This document shows positions 17,676-26,857 of a stretch of 64,000 bases of DNA, piece after piece. The notes below the pieces were generated by a model. That model made no database searches, had not been told where the DNA came from, and was given only the letters and a program-made list of their open reading frames with translations. The stretch is from Verrucomicrobium spinosum DSM 4136 = JCM 18804 (GTDB lineage Bacteria; Verrucomicrobiota; Verrucomicrobiia; Verrucomicrobiales; Verrucomicrobiaceae). Where the stretch lies: contig NZ_ABIZ01000001.1 of assembly GCF_000172155.1 (NCBI RefSeq), positions 1,798,001-1,862,000 on the forward strand, read 5' to 3'. How positions within the stretch are numbered: position 1 is the stretch's first letter; every line of letters starts with the position of its first letter. The translations under genes and the position numbers were made by a program.

Positions 17676-20018
17676 ATGGTCCCCTCTGCCCCTATCCGTG
17701 TTCTTCTCTTGGACGAAAGACTCCAGTCCGGTGGCGGTGTGGCGGGGGAACTTCGCGCCCTTGGGCATGAAGTCGTGGGAGTGACGTCGGCCGAGACGGC
17801 GGTAGGTCCCGAGCCCATGAAGCTGGCGGAGGAAACCTCACCCGATGCGGTGGTGGCCTCGCTTTCGGCCGCGACGGCAGAGCGCACGCTCCAGGTGACC
17901 GGTGATCTGGCGCTGAGCCGCCGACTGGCCGTGGTGCTGGTGGTCGCGCCGGAAGTAGATGTTAGCCTGCTCGTGGCGGCTCAGGATTTACCCTTCTGCC
18001 AGATCGCCTGGGAGCCGCTCCGCACGGGTGAGCTGCGTACCGCGCTGGATCTGGCTGTGGCCCGGCAGCAGAGGGCTCTGCTCAATGAGCGGCGGGAGCA
18101 CCTCGTGGTGCAGGCGTTTGAGAGTTTGAACGAAGCCGTCATCGGCACTGACTTTACCGGCCGCATCCGGTTTATGAATGACGAGGCCGAGCGCCTCACG
18201 GGTTGGGAGGAGGCGGCTGCCTGGGGCTGCGCTCTGGATGAAGTTTACCAGGCCACCGTGAAGACAGGTGGGGAAGTGCCTTCACCCCTGATGCGCCGTG
18301 TCGATCTCCGTCACCGCAGAGGCGGGGCCACACTCTGTGAAGAGCGCATGTCCCCAGTGCGGGATGAGCACGGCAGCATCAATGGCATGATCATCACCCT
18401 GCGCCAGCTCAGCGCCCGCAGCTCCGCTGTGACAGGCGTGGGTGAGGGAGCGGGCAAGGGCCGCCCGGCGGGCCCGGTCACCGGCGGGGAGCAGCCCGCT
18501 CCGCTGGCGGACATTGTCGAGAGCATCTCCGATCCCCTCGCGGCTCTGGACGGCCGCTGGACCTTCACCTACGTGAACAGCAGCGCCGCCCGTCTCTTTG
18601 GCCGGGAGAAAGCGCAGCTCGTGGGCCAGAGCCTCTGGGAAGTGCTGCCGCCCAGTGTGAAGGCCGCTCATGAGGAGGAGCTGGACAAGTCCCTGCACCA
18701 ACGGGTGACCGCCACCCGGGAGATCTTTCTGGAGGAGACCCAGACGTGGTTTGAGGCTCGAACTTACCCCTTCGGCAGTGGATCCCTGCTGCTGCTCAAG
18801 GACATCACCTCCCGCAAGCTGGAACTGGAGCGCAACCACCGCATGGACCGGCTCGAGTCCCTTGGCCTGCTGGCCCGCGGGTTTGCGCACGATTTCAACA
18901 ATCTGCTCACCGTGCTGCTGGGCAATCTCTCCCTGGCGGAGATGCGCTTTGCCTCCTCTGGCGAGAAGCTCATGGAGCTGGCCACGGCCAAGCAGGCCAC
19001 CTTCCAAGCCCAGAGCCTGGTGCAGCAGCTTCTCACCTTTGCCCGCGGCGGGGCACCCATCAAGCGCATGGTCTCCCTGGCAGATCTGGTGCGCGCTTTC
19101 TTCTACAACCACCAGCGGGTGGATCGCGTGAACTACTTCGTGGAAGTGCAGGAGGACATGCCTGAGGTGGCCCTGGATCCCAACCAGTTCCGCCGTTTGC
19201 TCTCGAACTTGGTGCGGAACTCGGAGCAGGCTGTGCGCGCCACCGGAGGCGACATTCGCGTGCGCTGTGAGGCGGCGGATGCCGCACGCATGTTCCCCAA
19301 GGAAACGCTTTCCGATGAGCCTGGCTCCCTGGCAGGTGTGACGCTGGAGATTCACGACAATGGCGAGGGCATCCCTGCCAAGAATCTGGGCCGCATCTTT
19401 GAGCCGTATTTCACCACCCGCACGGACGAGAACGCCACCGGCCTGGGACTGACCGTTTGTGAATCCATCGCCAAGGCTCACGGTGGGGCGATCTCCGTGA
19501 GCTCGCATGTGAACACCGGCACGATGGTGCGTTTCTTCCTGCCGGTGGATTCCGAGGCCGAGGTGGAGGAGAACGAGGCCGTGGACCTCACCGCCTGCTT
19601 CCTGCCCGGCCCGCCCGCCACACCGCGTATCCTGCTGCTGGAGGATGATCACCTGGTCCGCACGCTGATTCTGCGCGGCCTCGAGCGTGAAGGGTATCAG
19701 GTTGAGGAAACGCTCGATGGCAATGAGACCGTGCGGCTGTACCAGCAGGCGCTCTCGGATGGCAAGCCCTTCGACCTCGTGGTGTTGGACCTCAGCATTC
19801 CCAATGGGATGGGGGGCCTCCGCACCATGGAGAAACTACGCGCCCTGGACCCTGGCGTGCTCGCCATCGTCAGCAGCGGGTATTCGGATGACCCCGTCAT
19901 GGCCCAGCCCGCCTCCGCCGGTTTCGCCGCCGTGCTGCCCAAGCCCTATGAACCCCTCGAACTGCTCCGGATCGTGAGGTCTGTACTCTCCACGCGACAG
20001 GGCGGGATGGGACGGTAG
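17676..20018 (+). CDS. Hybrid sensor histidine kinase with N-terminal pseudo-receiver
   Basis: A 780-residue cytosolic kinase. Residues 1-125 look like a receiver domain (IRVLLLDE start, alternating strands and helices), but the usual phospho-acceptor Asp position reads AVVASLS, so it is probably a pseudo-receiver. Two PAS domains follow (about 145-255 and 285-390). The HisKA motif GFAHDFNNLLT has its His at residue 405. The HATPase_c domain has NLVRNSEQA, DNGEGI, and GLGLTVCESIAKAHGG. A C-terminal canonical receiver has LLLEDD, D705 in VVLDLS, SSGYSDD and LPKPYEP. It follows the multi-PAS kinase by 88 bp. No DNA-binding output protein is adjacent. Confidence 0.88.
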   Translation: MVPSAPIRVLLLDERLQSGGGVAGELRALGHEVVGVTSAETAVGPEPMKLAEETSPDAVVASLSAATAERTLQVTGDLALSRRLAVVLVVAPEVDVSLLVAAQDLPFCQIAWEPLRTGELRTALDLAVARQQRALLNERREHLVVQAFESLNEAVIGTDFTGRIRFMNDEAERLTGWEEAAAWGCALDEVYQATVKTGGEVPSPLMRRVDLRHRRGGATLCEERMSPVRDEHGSINGMIITLRQLSARSSAVTGVGEGAGKGRPAGPVTGGEQPAPLADIVESISDPLAALDGRWTFTYVNSSAARLFGREKAQLVGQSLWEVLPPSVKAAHEEELDKSLHQRVTATREIFLEETQTWFEARTYPFGSGSLLLLKDITSRKLELERNHRMDRLESLGLLARGFAHDFNNLLTVLLGNLSLAEMRFASSGEKLMELATAKQATFQAQSLVQQLLTFARGGAPIKRMVSLADLVRAFFYNHQRVDRVNYFVEVQEDMPEVALDPNQFRRLLSNLVRNSEQAVRATGGDIRVRCEAADAARMFPKETLSDEPGSLAGVTLEIHDNGEGIPAKNLGRIFEPYFTTRTDENATGLGLTVCESIAKAHGGAISVSSHVNTGTMVRFFLPVDSEAEVEENEAVDLTACFLPGPPATPRILLLEDDHLVRTLILRGLEREGYQVEETLDGNETVRLYQQALSDGKPFDLVVLDLSIPNGMGGLRTMEKLRALDPGVLAIVSSGYSDDPVMAQPASAGFAAVLPKPYEPLELLRIVRSVLSTRQGGMGR

Positions 20019-20828
20019 GTCGGTAAATTAGTAATTCGGTGATTCGGTAAATCAGTGGGGCTGCGTGCGGTGGTCCGGTATCGAGGTGGAAGTCTCTCGA
20101 ATCGCCCATCAACCGTGCGATGGGAAGCCAGCTGCACCGCTTGAAAGCGGAATTCACACCCTCTCCGTTCCACATGCGGGACGGTCAGGGCACAAATTCC
20201 CAGCGCGTCCCTCTCGCGATGGGCTTCAGTGTTGGAGTTCCGTCCCGCATGCGGGACCAATGCCATCAGGGAAAACGCATCGTCTTGCTGTTTTGCCTTG
20301 GCGCGCCTCGGAGCCGCGATGGTGCAACCGCCACGACTGTAACTGGTGAGCCCCATTCAGAAGGGCCGAAGGTCCGGGTTCATACCAGCGTGGGGCAACG
20401 CCCCAGGGATAGATGGCCAAACTACCCATGAGGGCTGTAGGCCCGGTGTCATCAAGTCTGCCTATGACGAGCATCCCTGAATGACCCCGGGCCTACAGCC
20501 CTCAACATTTAAAACGAGCGCCTACCTTGGGCGTTGCCCAAGGCTGCAATGATGCCGGACCTTCGGCCCTCAATGCTTTCACAAAAGGGAGATGCTCGAC
20601 CTCTCCACTTTTCCCTGATGGCATTGGCCTTTAGGCGGTCAGGGCACAAATTCCCAGCGCGTCCCTCTCGCGATGGACTTCAGTGTTGGAGTACCGACTT
20701 CAGTCGGCCGAAGCTCCTCAATCGCGCCCTGAGCCGACTGGAGATACTCCAACCCCGGTGCGGAGCGGAGGCGCGCCATCCCACCACCCACTGGTACCGA
20801 ATCACTGAACCACTGAATTACCGGATCA
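20019..20828. repeat. Mosaic hairpin repeat block (copy 3) flanked by gene-end words
   Basis: No gene. Immediately after the kinase stop are degenerate repeats of a CGGTAAATCAGT-like word (20019-20057). A similar word (CACTGAATTACCGGATCAC) stands just before the ruvB stop. The core from about 20262 to 20638 is nearly identical to 11738-12113. The word of about 35 bp with CAAATTCCCAGCGCGTCC occurs twice inside the block (about 20190 and 20647). Confidence 0.8.
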
Positions 20829-21863
20829 CTAAAAGAGATCTCCTTGCGTATCCCGCGTGGCAGACAGCGGTACGGGCAGTCCCAGCTTCTTGTAAGCGCT
20901 GGGCATGGCCACGCGGCCGCGCGGGGTCCGTTTCACATAGCCCTGCATGACCAGATAGGGCTCATGCACATCTTCCAGGGTGCTGGCGTCTTCATGCACA
21001 GCCACGGCGATGGAGTTCAACCCGACGGGGCCGCCGGCGAACTTGTTGATGAGCGCGTCGAGGATGCGCTTGTCCATTTCATCCAGGCCGTCTTCATCGA
21101 TGTCCAGCATGGAGAGGGCGGCGGCAGCGACCTGGCCGCTCACGGCCTGATTGGCGGCGCGGACCTGCGCGTAGTCCCGCACCCAGCGCAGGAGGTGGTT
21201 GGCCACGCGAGGGGTGCCGCGGGAGCGCTTGGCCACCTCCCGGGCACCGTCCGACTCCATCTGCACCTGAATGAGGCCGGCGGAGCGCAGCAGGATCTTT
21301 TGCAACTCATCCACGGTGTAGTAGTCCAGGCGGTTGGGGATGCCGAAACGGCCTCGCATGGGCGCGGTGAGCATGCCCGCACGGGTGGTGGCCCCCACGA
21401 GGGTGAAAGGGGGGAGGTCGATTCGGATGGTGCGGGCCTTTGGCCCCTGGTCAATGATGATGTCCAGCCGGAAGTCCTCCATGGCCGGGTAGAGGTACTC
21501 CTCAATACTGGGATGCAGACGGTGGATCTCATCGATGAAGAGGATGTCACGCTCTTGCAGGTTCGTCAGGATGCCAGCCAGGTCCCCGGCGCGCTCAATC
21601 TGCGGGCCGCTCGTGGAGTGGAGCTTGGAGCCCACGGCCGTGGCCACGATGTTTGCCAGGGTCGTCTTTCCCAGACCGGGCGGTCCGCAGAGCAGCACAT
21701 GGTCCAGCGTGTCCCCGCGTTGCCGTGCCGCCTCCACCATCAGTACCAGCCGTTCTTTCACCCGCTCTTGCCCCGTAAATTCGGAAAAGTCCGGTGGGCG
21801 CAGGGCCACATCGTACGGAGATTCCGGTGCCGTGGTGGTCTGGTCGTAAAAGGTCTGGCTCAA
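20829..21863 (-). CDS. ruvB: Holliday junction branch-migration ATPase RuvB
   Basis: A 344-residue AAA+ motor that, with RuvA, drives Holliday junction branch migration. Visible elements are the N-terminal [12 protein letters not shown] segment, Walker [13 protein letters not shown], Walker [11 protein letters not shown], sensor 1 in LVGATTRAG, and the C-terminal winged-helix part with [12 protein letters not shown] and the motif beginning [17 protein letters not shown]. Length and order match the family. RuvA and RuvC are not next to it. The 204-bp spacer to the divergent bamA gene should hold both promoters. Confidence 0.97.
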   Translation of the reverse strand: MSQTFYDQTTTAPESPYDVALRPPDFSEFTGQERVKERLVLMVEAARQRGDTLDHVLLCGPPGLGKTTLANIVATAVGSKLHSTSGPQIERAGDLAGILTNLQERDILFIDEIHRLHPSIEEYLYPAMEDFRLDIIIDQGPKARTIRIDLPPFTLVGATTRAGMLTAPMRGRFGIPNRLDYYTVDELQKILLRSAGLIQVQMESDGAREVAKRSRGTPRVANHLLRWVRDYAQVRAANQAVSGQVAAAALSMLDIDEDGLDEMDKRILDALINKFAGGPVGLNSIAVAVHEDASTLEDVHEPYLVMQGYVKRTPRGRVAMPSAYKKLGLPVPLSATRDTQGDLF

Positions 21864-22067
21864 GCGGCGGGCAAGTTGATGGGACGGGGCTCGGGCACGG
21901 GAAGTGCTGTCAGGTACAGGAATAGGGCAAAACCGGGCCAGGCACGAAGCTGGTTCCGCGTGACGAAGACTTAACCGACAACCCTCCCATTTTCCACCAT
22001 CAATAGTTTAAAGCAGCCTTCTGATTCCTGCATTTCCGGCTTGACGACGCGGGCTCTTCTAAGCGAT

Positions 22068-24431
22068 ATGCGAGTCTCTCTCAACATCCTCAAAGGCAAC
22101 CTCCCGTCTGGTATGACACTCAACAAGTTGATTCGATGCACGCACACCGCAGTTTTGGCGGGTGCTCTCTCCGCGATTCCGGCGTACGCGCAAGTCCCGG
22201 GGGCTGGTCCTAAGAAGCTGGTCAAGGAGGTGCAGATCATCTCGGTGGGAGGCGCCAAGATTGATTCCAGCCGTATCATCGCCAACATGGCCACCCGCGA
22301 AGGCACGACCTTCGAAGAGGAAGCCGTGGATCGCGACATCAAAAACCTCTACACGACAGGTCTGGTTGAGAGCGTGGATATCTCCACGGTGGACGTGGGT
22401 GGTGGGGTAAAGGTTGTCGTCAAAGTGACTGGCCGCGGTGCGATCGGTGAAGTGGCCTTCGTGGGCAACTCCGTGATCGACAGCGAGAAGCTGCGCAAGT
22501 CCGTCGAAGTGAAGGTCAACGAGCCCGTGGACGAAGCCAAGCTCTTCGCCGGTGCCACGAAGATCCGTGAGAGCTACGCCAAGAAAGGCTTCGCTGATGT
22601 GGGCGTGGAGTACAAGATCGAGTCTCTGCCCACCGCAGGCTTTGTGCGTGTGGTGTACAGCATTGCTGAAGGCCAGCGCGGCATCATCAATGACATCCGT
22701 TTCGAAGGCCTGACCGCGGTGAAGGAGAGCACCCTGCGCTCCAAGCTGCAACTCAAGGAAAAGCGCCCCTGGCACCTCTGGGGCAAGAGCGGCAAGCTCA
22801 ACAACGACGGTCTGCAGGAAGACATCCGCACCGTGGAGCGTGCTGTGCAGGACGAAGGCTATGTTTACGCCAAGGTGGTGCAGGTCCGCCGCGAGCCCGT
22901 CAAGGATGACCGCGTGGACCTCGTTTTCGTCCTCGACGAAGGCAAGCAGTACAATGTTTCCGAAGTGGCCATTGAGGGGAACACCGTCTTCACCCACGAC
23001 GAGTTGACCCCGGCACTCACCCTTGAGACCGGAGCGGCCTACTCCGCCACGGACATCTCCAACGACGAGAAAATGCTCGGCGAGTACTACGGCTCCCGTG
23101 GCTACGCTGACGCTCGCATCGACACCAGCGTGGTGCCTGCCGGCCCCTCCTCGGTGAAGATCCTCTACCGCATCGCGGAAGGGGAGAAGTCCTACATCAA
23201 CAAGATCAACATCGAAGGCAATACCAAGACGAAGGACAACGTCATCCGTCGTGAGCTTGCCTTCGCTCCGGGCGAAGAGTTCAACACCGTCCGCATCGAG
23301 AAGAGCCGCAGCCGTCTGTCCAACATGGGCTACTTCAGCCAGGTGGACTTCCGCAACAACCCGACGGGCACCCCCGGCTACAAGGACATTGACATCAGCG
23401 TCACGGAGCAGTCCACCGGTTCCATCAACATCGGTGCGGGCTTCAGCTCCATCGACAGCCTGGTCGGCTTCTTCTCCCTCACTCAGACGAACTTCGACAT
23501 CACCAACTGGCCGAACTTCACCGGTGGTGGCCAGCGCTTCAACCTGGACGTCCGTTACGGTGACAAGCGCCGTGACTTCAGCTTGAGCGTGGTGGAGCCC
23601 TGGTTCCTCGGCCAGCGCCTCTCGCTCGGTGGTGAAATCTTCTACCGCGACCTCTACTACCTCAGCGACGAGTATGATCAGCAGAACTACGGTGCTGCGA
23701 TCAACCTCCGCAAACCGCTGGGTGAGCACGCCTACGCTGAAATCTCCTACACGATTCAGAACGTCACGATCGACAACATCGACGAAGAAGCTTCCCAGGC
23801 GATCAAGGATGAAGAAGGGGAGTACCTCCAGAGCAAGATCGACCTTTCCCTGGTCCATGACACCCGTGACTCGGTGTACATCACCCGCAAAGGTCACAAG
23901 ATCTCCGGTGGTGCCCTTGTATCCGGTGACTTCCTCGGTGGAGATGTCGGCGTGTATGGCCTCAGCTTGGAAGCTGCGCAGTACGTCAGCCTCCCGATGG
24001 ACATGATCTTCAGCGTGGAAGGTGCTGTGCGCACGGTTGACACCCTCGGTGGTGGCGAAGACGGCGTGCCGATCTTCGAGCGTCTCTTCCTGGGTGGTGC
24101 CAACAACTTGCGCGGCTTTGACTACCGCGATGTGGGTCCGAAGGACGAGAACGGTGAGCCCCTGGGCGGCAAGACCTCCGCTTATGCCACGTTTGAACTC
24201 AGCTTCCCCATCATTGAGAAGGTCCGCGGTGCGGTCTTCTATGATGTGGGTGTCGTCAGCGGCGACAGCTACGACTGGGGTGGCGATGTGAACTCCGACG
24301 TGGGTGTCGGTCTCCGTCTTTTCTTCCTGCCTACCGGCCCAATCCGCCTCGACTTCGGTGTGCCCATGCAGGCTGACGAAGAGAACGACTCCGGCGGCAA
24401 GTTCAACTTCAACCTCGGCTACCGCTTCTAA
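22068..24431 (+). CDS. bamA: Outer membrane protein assembly factor BamA
   Basis: The Omp85 protein that folds and inserts beta-barrel proteins into the outer membrane. A signal peptide ends at AYAQ. POTRA repeats fill roughly residues 40-400, with recurring Gly-Asn-Thr motifs such as IEGNTVF and IEGNTKTKDNVIRREL. The surface-antigen beta barrel follows, with the conserved LRGFDYRDVGP (loop-6 RGF motif) and the terminal Phe of GYRF required for barrel recognition. Starts at 22068 (ATG) or 22113 (ATG, giving MTLNKLIRC) are both possible; the latter gives the more typical signal peptide. The gene is followed by a strong terminator, then by the OmpH/Skp-like gene and lpxD, the usual envelope-biogenesis order. 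Confidence 0.95.
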   Translation: MRVSLNILKGNLPSGMTLNKLIRCTHTAVLAGALSAIPAYAQVPGAGPKKLVKEVQIISVGGAKIDSSRIIANMATREGTTFEEEAVDRDIKNLYTTGLVESVDISTVDVGGGVKVVVKVTGRGAIGEVAFVGNSVIDSEKLRKSVEVKVNEPVDEAKLFAGATKIRESYAKKGFADVGVEYKIESLPTAGFVRVVYSIAEGQRGIINDIRFEGLTAVKESTLRSKLQLKEKRPWHLWGKSGKLNNDGLQEDIRTVERAVQDEGYVYAKVVQVRREPVKDDRVDLVFVLDEGKQYNVSEVAIEGNTVFTHDELTPALTLETGAAYSATDISNDEKMLGEYYGSRGYADARIDTSVVPAGPSSVKILYRIAEGEKSYINKINIEGNTKTKDNVIRRELAFAPGEEFNTVRIEKSRSRLSNMGYFSQVDFRNNPTGTPGYKDIDISVTEQSTGSINIGAGFSSIDSLVGFFSLTQTNFDITNWPNFTGGGQRFNLDVRYGDKRRDFSLSVVEPWFLGQRLSLGGEIFYRDLYYLSDEYDQQNYGAAINLRKPLGEHAYAEISYTIQNVTIDNIDEEASQAIKDEEGEYLQSKIDLSLVHDTRDSVYITRKGHKISGGALVSGDFLGGDVGVYGLSLEAAQYVSLPMDMIFSVEGAVRTVDTLGGGEDGVPIFERLFLGGANNLRGFDYRDVGPKDENGEPLGGKTSAYATFELSFPIIEKVRGAVFYDVGVVSGDSYDWGGDVNSDVGVGLRLFFLPTGPIRLDFGVPMQADEENDSGGKFNFNLGYRF

Positions 24432-24452
24432 GAAACACTTATCACTGATGAA

Positions 24453-24479
24453 GGGGCCGCTGCGCAGGCGGCCCCTTTT
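24453..24479 (+). terminator. Intrinsic terminator after bamA
   Basis: Stem GGGGCCGC/GCGGCCCC with a 7-base loop is followed by TTTT. It stands between bamA and the OmpH-like gene, so read-through to the next gene is probably partial or the latter has its own promoter. Confidence 0.85.
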
Positions 24480-24511
24480 GCTCTCCGCCTCCACACTTGC
24501 CAGCTAGTATC

Positions 24512-25156
24512 ATGAAATACCTCCGTATCATTGCCGTCATCTGTTCCCTTGCCGCCCTGGCTCCCGCCGCCGAACTCAAAATCGGTGTGGTGGACCTCAG
24601 CAAGGCCTTCGCTGAATACTACAAGACCAAGGGTGCCCAGTCCCAGCTCAAGGAAAATGCCGACAAGGCCAAAGAGCAACTGGCTGACCGTTTCGCCACG
24701 CTGAAGAAGCTGGCTGACGACATCGAGAAGATCAAAAAGGAAGCCCAGGACCCCGTTCTCAGCGAATCCATCCGCGCCAAAAAGCGCTCTGAGTTCGAGA
24801 GCAAAGCTCAGGAGATCCGCTCCCTGGAGCGCGACATCAATGAGTTCCGCCAGCTCCGCGAGCAGCAGCTTCAGACGGAAGGCATGCAGCAGCGCAAGGG
24901 CCTCTATGAAGAGATCCTGAAGGTGGTGAACGACAAGGCCAAGGCCGACCAGTATGACCTCGTGTTTGACAAGAGTGGCATGGGTGCCATGGGTCTGCCC
25001 TTCCTCATCCACGCCAAAGAGGGTACCACCCAGGATTTCACCGCCGAGGTGATTGTGGAGCTCAACAAGGATGCCCCTGCTGGCGGTGCCGCAGCTCCTG
25101 CTGCAGAAGAGAAGCCCGCCGCGGCTCCGACCAAACCCAGCACCAAGAAGAAGTAA
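24512..25156 (+). CDS. OmpH/Skp family periplasmic chaperone
   Basis: A 214-residue exported protein. The signal peptide ends at LAPAAE near residue 20. The family-typical opening ELKIGVVDLSKAFAEYYKTK follows, then a long charged coiled coil (about residues 40-140) and a return strand motif DLVFDKSGMG. A disordered Ala/Pro/Lys tail closes the protein. Skp-type proteins form jellyfish-like trimers that hold unfolded outer-membrane proteins for BamA, which is encoded just upstream. The ATG at 24512 is chosen over an in-frame TTG at 24497. Confidence 0.9.
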   Translation: MKYLRIIAVICSLAALAPAAELKIGVVDLSKAFAEYYKTKGAQSQLKENADKAKEQLADRFATLKKLADDIEKIKKEAQDPVLSESIRAKKRSEFESKAQEIRSLERDINEFRQLREQQLQTEGMQQRKGLYEEILKVVNDKAKADQYDLVFDKSGMGAMGLPFLIHAKEGTTQDFTAEVIVELNKDAPAGGAAAPAAEEKPAAAPTKPSTKKK

Positions 25157-25209
25157 TCTACCGCGCCTCCCGCAGGCAGGAGAGCTTCTCCGGTAAAACC
25201 TACTTCCGC

Positions 25210-25249
25210 CCTGCTTTGAACTTGCGTTCAAAGCAGGGTTTTGCTTTTT
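25210..25249 (+). terminator. Intrinsic terminator after the OmpH-like gene
   Basis: A perfect 12-bp stem, CCTGCTTTGAAC pairing with GTTCAAAGCAGG across the loop TTGC, is followed by TTTTGCTTTTT. It is the strongest terminator in the window and lies 40 bp before lpxD. Confidence 0.92.
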
Positions 25250-25288
25250 AAGCGCATCGTTACCCCAAACCGTTTGTCTTCCCTCCCC

Positions 25289-26347
25289 ATGAACATTTCG
25301 CTCCAGGAACTGGCCACGCTGCTCGAAGGCAAGATCACCCACGGCGATCCCTATCTGCTGGTGACTGGCTTTGGCTCGATCCAGGAAGCGGAGCCGGGGC
25401 ACATCACCTTTCTGGGTAATCCGCGGTACGCTCCGGCGCTCAAAAAATCCCGTGCCAGCGTGCTGCTGACGGGCGAGGATTTTCAGGACATTCCGGAATC
25501 CATGGCCGTTATCCGCGTGGCGAACCCGACGTTGCAGTTCTCCATTGTGATCCAGAAGTTTGGCCCGCCCAAGCGGGAGATCCAGACCGGCGTTCACCCC
25601 ACAGCAGTCATCAGCGAGACAGCAAAGCTCAACCCTGAGCGAGTTTACATCGGCCCCCATGTAGTGATCGAGGACGATGTGGAGATCGGCGATGGAACGG
25701 CCATCTACGCGGGTTCCTTTATCGGCCACGGTTCCCGTCTAGGGGAGGGGTGCTTGCTTCATGCCCATGCCGTGATCAAGGACCGCTGCATCCTCGGTGA
25801 CAGGGTCATTATTCACAGCGGGGCCATGATTGGTACGGACGGTTTCGGTTACGAGTTCAGCAATGGCCGTCACCTCAAGATCGACCAGGTGGGCATTGTG
25901 CAGCTGGATGACGACGTGGAAGTCGGATCCTGCACCACCATTGACCGTGCGCGCTTCGGTCGCACCTGGATCGGTGAGGGGAGCAAGATCGACAACCTGG
26001 TCCAGATCGCCCACAACGTGATTACGGGGAAGCATTGCCTTATTGTCTCCCAGGTCGGCATCTCCGGGAGCACCCGCCTGGGCGACTATGTCACCATGGC
26101 GGGACAGGTGGGAGTGGCCGGGCATCTGAAAATTGGCGACAAGATCACGGTGATGGCCAAGTCAGGGATCACCAAGGATCTCTCGGAGTCCGGCGTCTAT
26201 ACGGGATACCCCGCCAAGCCTCTCATGGAGGGGCGTCGTGCTCTCACCTACCCCGGCCGCGTGCCGGAGATCCTGGACCGCCTGAAAGCGATGGAAAAAA
26301 GAGTCCAGGAGCTTGAGGCCAGACTGGGGGCTGGCCAGGAGGCGTGA
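25289..26347 (+). CDS. lpxD: UDP-3-O-(3-hydroxyacyl)glucosamine N-acyltransferase
   Basis: The third enzyme of lipid A synthesis: it transfers a 3-hydroxyacyl chain from ACP to the 2-amino group of UDP-3-O-acylglucosamine. A uridine-binding N-terminal domain (about residues 1-100, including HITFLGNPRYAPAL) precedes a left-handed beta helix of hexapeptide repeats. The helix contains HSGAMIGTDGFGYEF, TTIDRARFG and NLVQIAHNV, where the catalytic His of the family lies. A C-terminal helix ends the protein. The ATG at 25289 is used; the upstream in-frame extension overlaps the terminator. Presence of lpxD implies an LPS-type outer membrane. Confidence 0.96.
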   Translation: MNISLQELATLLEGKITHGDPYLLVTGFGSIQEAEPGHITFLGNPRYAPALKKSRASVLLTGEDFQDIPESMAVIRVANPTLQFSIVIQKFGPPKREIQTGVHPTAVISETAKLNPERVYIGPHVVIEDDVEIGDGTAIYAGSFIGHGSRLGEGCLLHAHAVIKDRCILGDRVIIHSGAMIGTDGFGYEFSNGRHLKIDQVGIVQLDDDVEVGSCTTIDRARFGRTWIGEGSKIDNLVQIAHNVITGKHCLIVSQVGISGSTRLGDYVTMAGQVGVAGHLKIGDKITVMAKSGITKDLSESGVYTGYPAKPLMEGRRALTYPGRVPEILDRLKAMEKRVQELEARLGAGQEA

Positions 26348-26857
26348 TCTTGGAAGGTGGAAGTGAGTTTTCGGAAATAGCGAACTGTCTTTGACCTCAC
26401 ACAAAGGCACGACGGCACAAAGAAAGGGCAGCCAAGGAACGTCCGCAGTGCAGATGCTCGGTCGAAGCTCTTCCTTGAAGAGGATCGGGCTATGAGCCCT
26501 GCCTTGACGAGGCTCAAGCGAGTCAACCCTGGGTGCCTCCGCAGAGGAGGATCAGGTGGGAAAGCTGACAATATCCGCTCTCTCCATCGCTACCTCCATG
26601 TCTGCAAGTTTCGCCTGCCCAGCTGATTTCACTCAATTTCGACAGTCTCCGGTTATCCCCGGGTTCGCCGCGACATTCTGCCGCAGTGCGGCTTGTGAGG
26701 TGGCGCCGTTCTGTTCTCTCCTGTACCGCAGATCGGCTCCCGGCAGCCTTCCTCCGCTGTTTCCCCATCCTTTGTGCCATCCTGCTCGGCTGGGAGAAAA
26801 CGGCCCTCCCTGCCTCTTGCCCTTACTTTTTACCGTTTCCTGCGCTAAACTCCCACT
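26348..26857. other. Intergenic region between lpxD and hflK
   Basis: No convincing gene. It contains a CACAAAGGCACGACGGCAC word, resembling other accumulated non-coding words near 7470 and 62090, and a dispersed repeat at 26506-26569. The last 200 bases should contain the hflKC promoter. Confidence 0.4.
26506..26569 (-). repeat. Dispersed 64-bp repeat (copy A)
   Basis: Reverse complement of bases 61692-61755 with only about seven differences. It shares the core CTCAAGCGAGTCAACCCTGG. The second copy lies just downstream of the broken arsC. Confidence 0.85.

Noticed and set aside
22059-24494. 811-codon open frame on the minus strand across bamA
   Set aside because: It is the mirror of strongly biased bamA codon use (high Asp/Val/His content) with no domain pattern; bamA itself is unambiguous.
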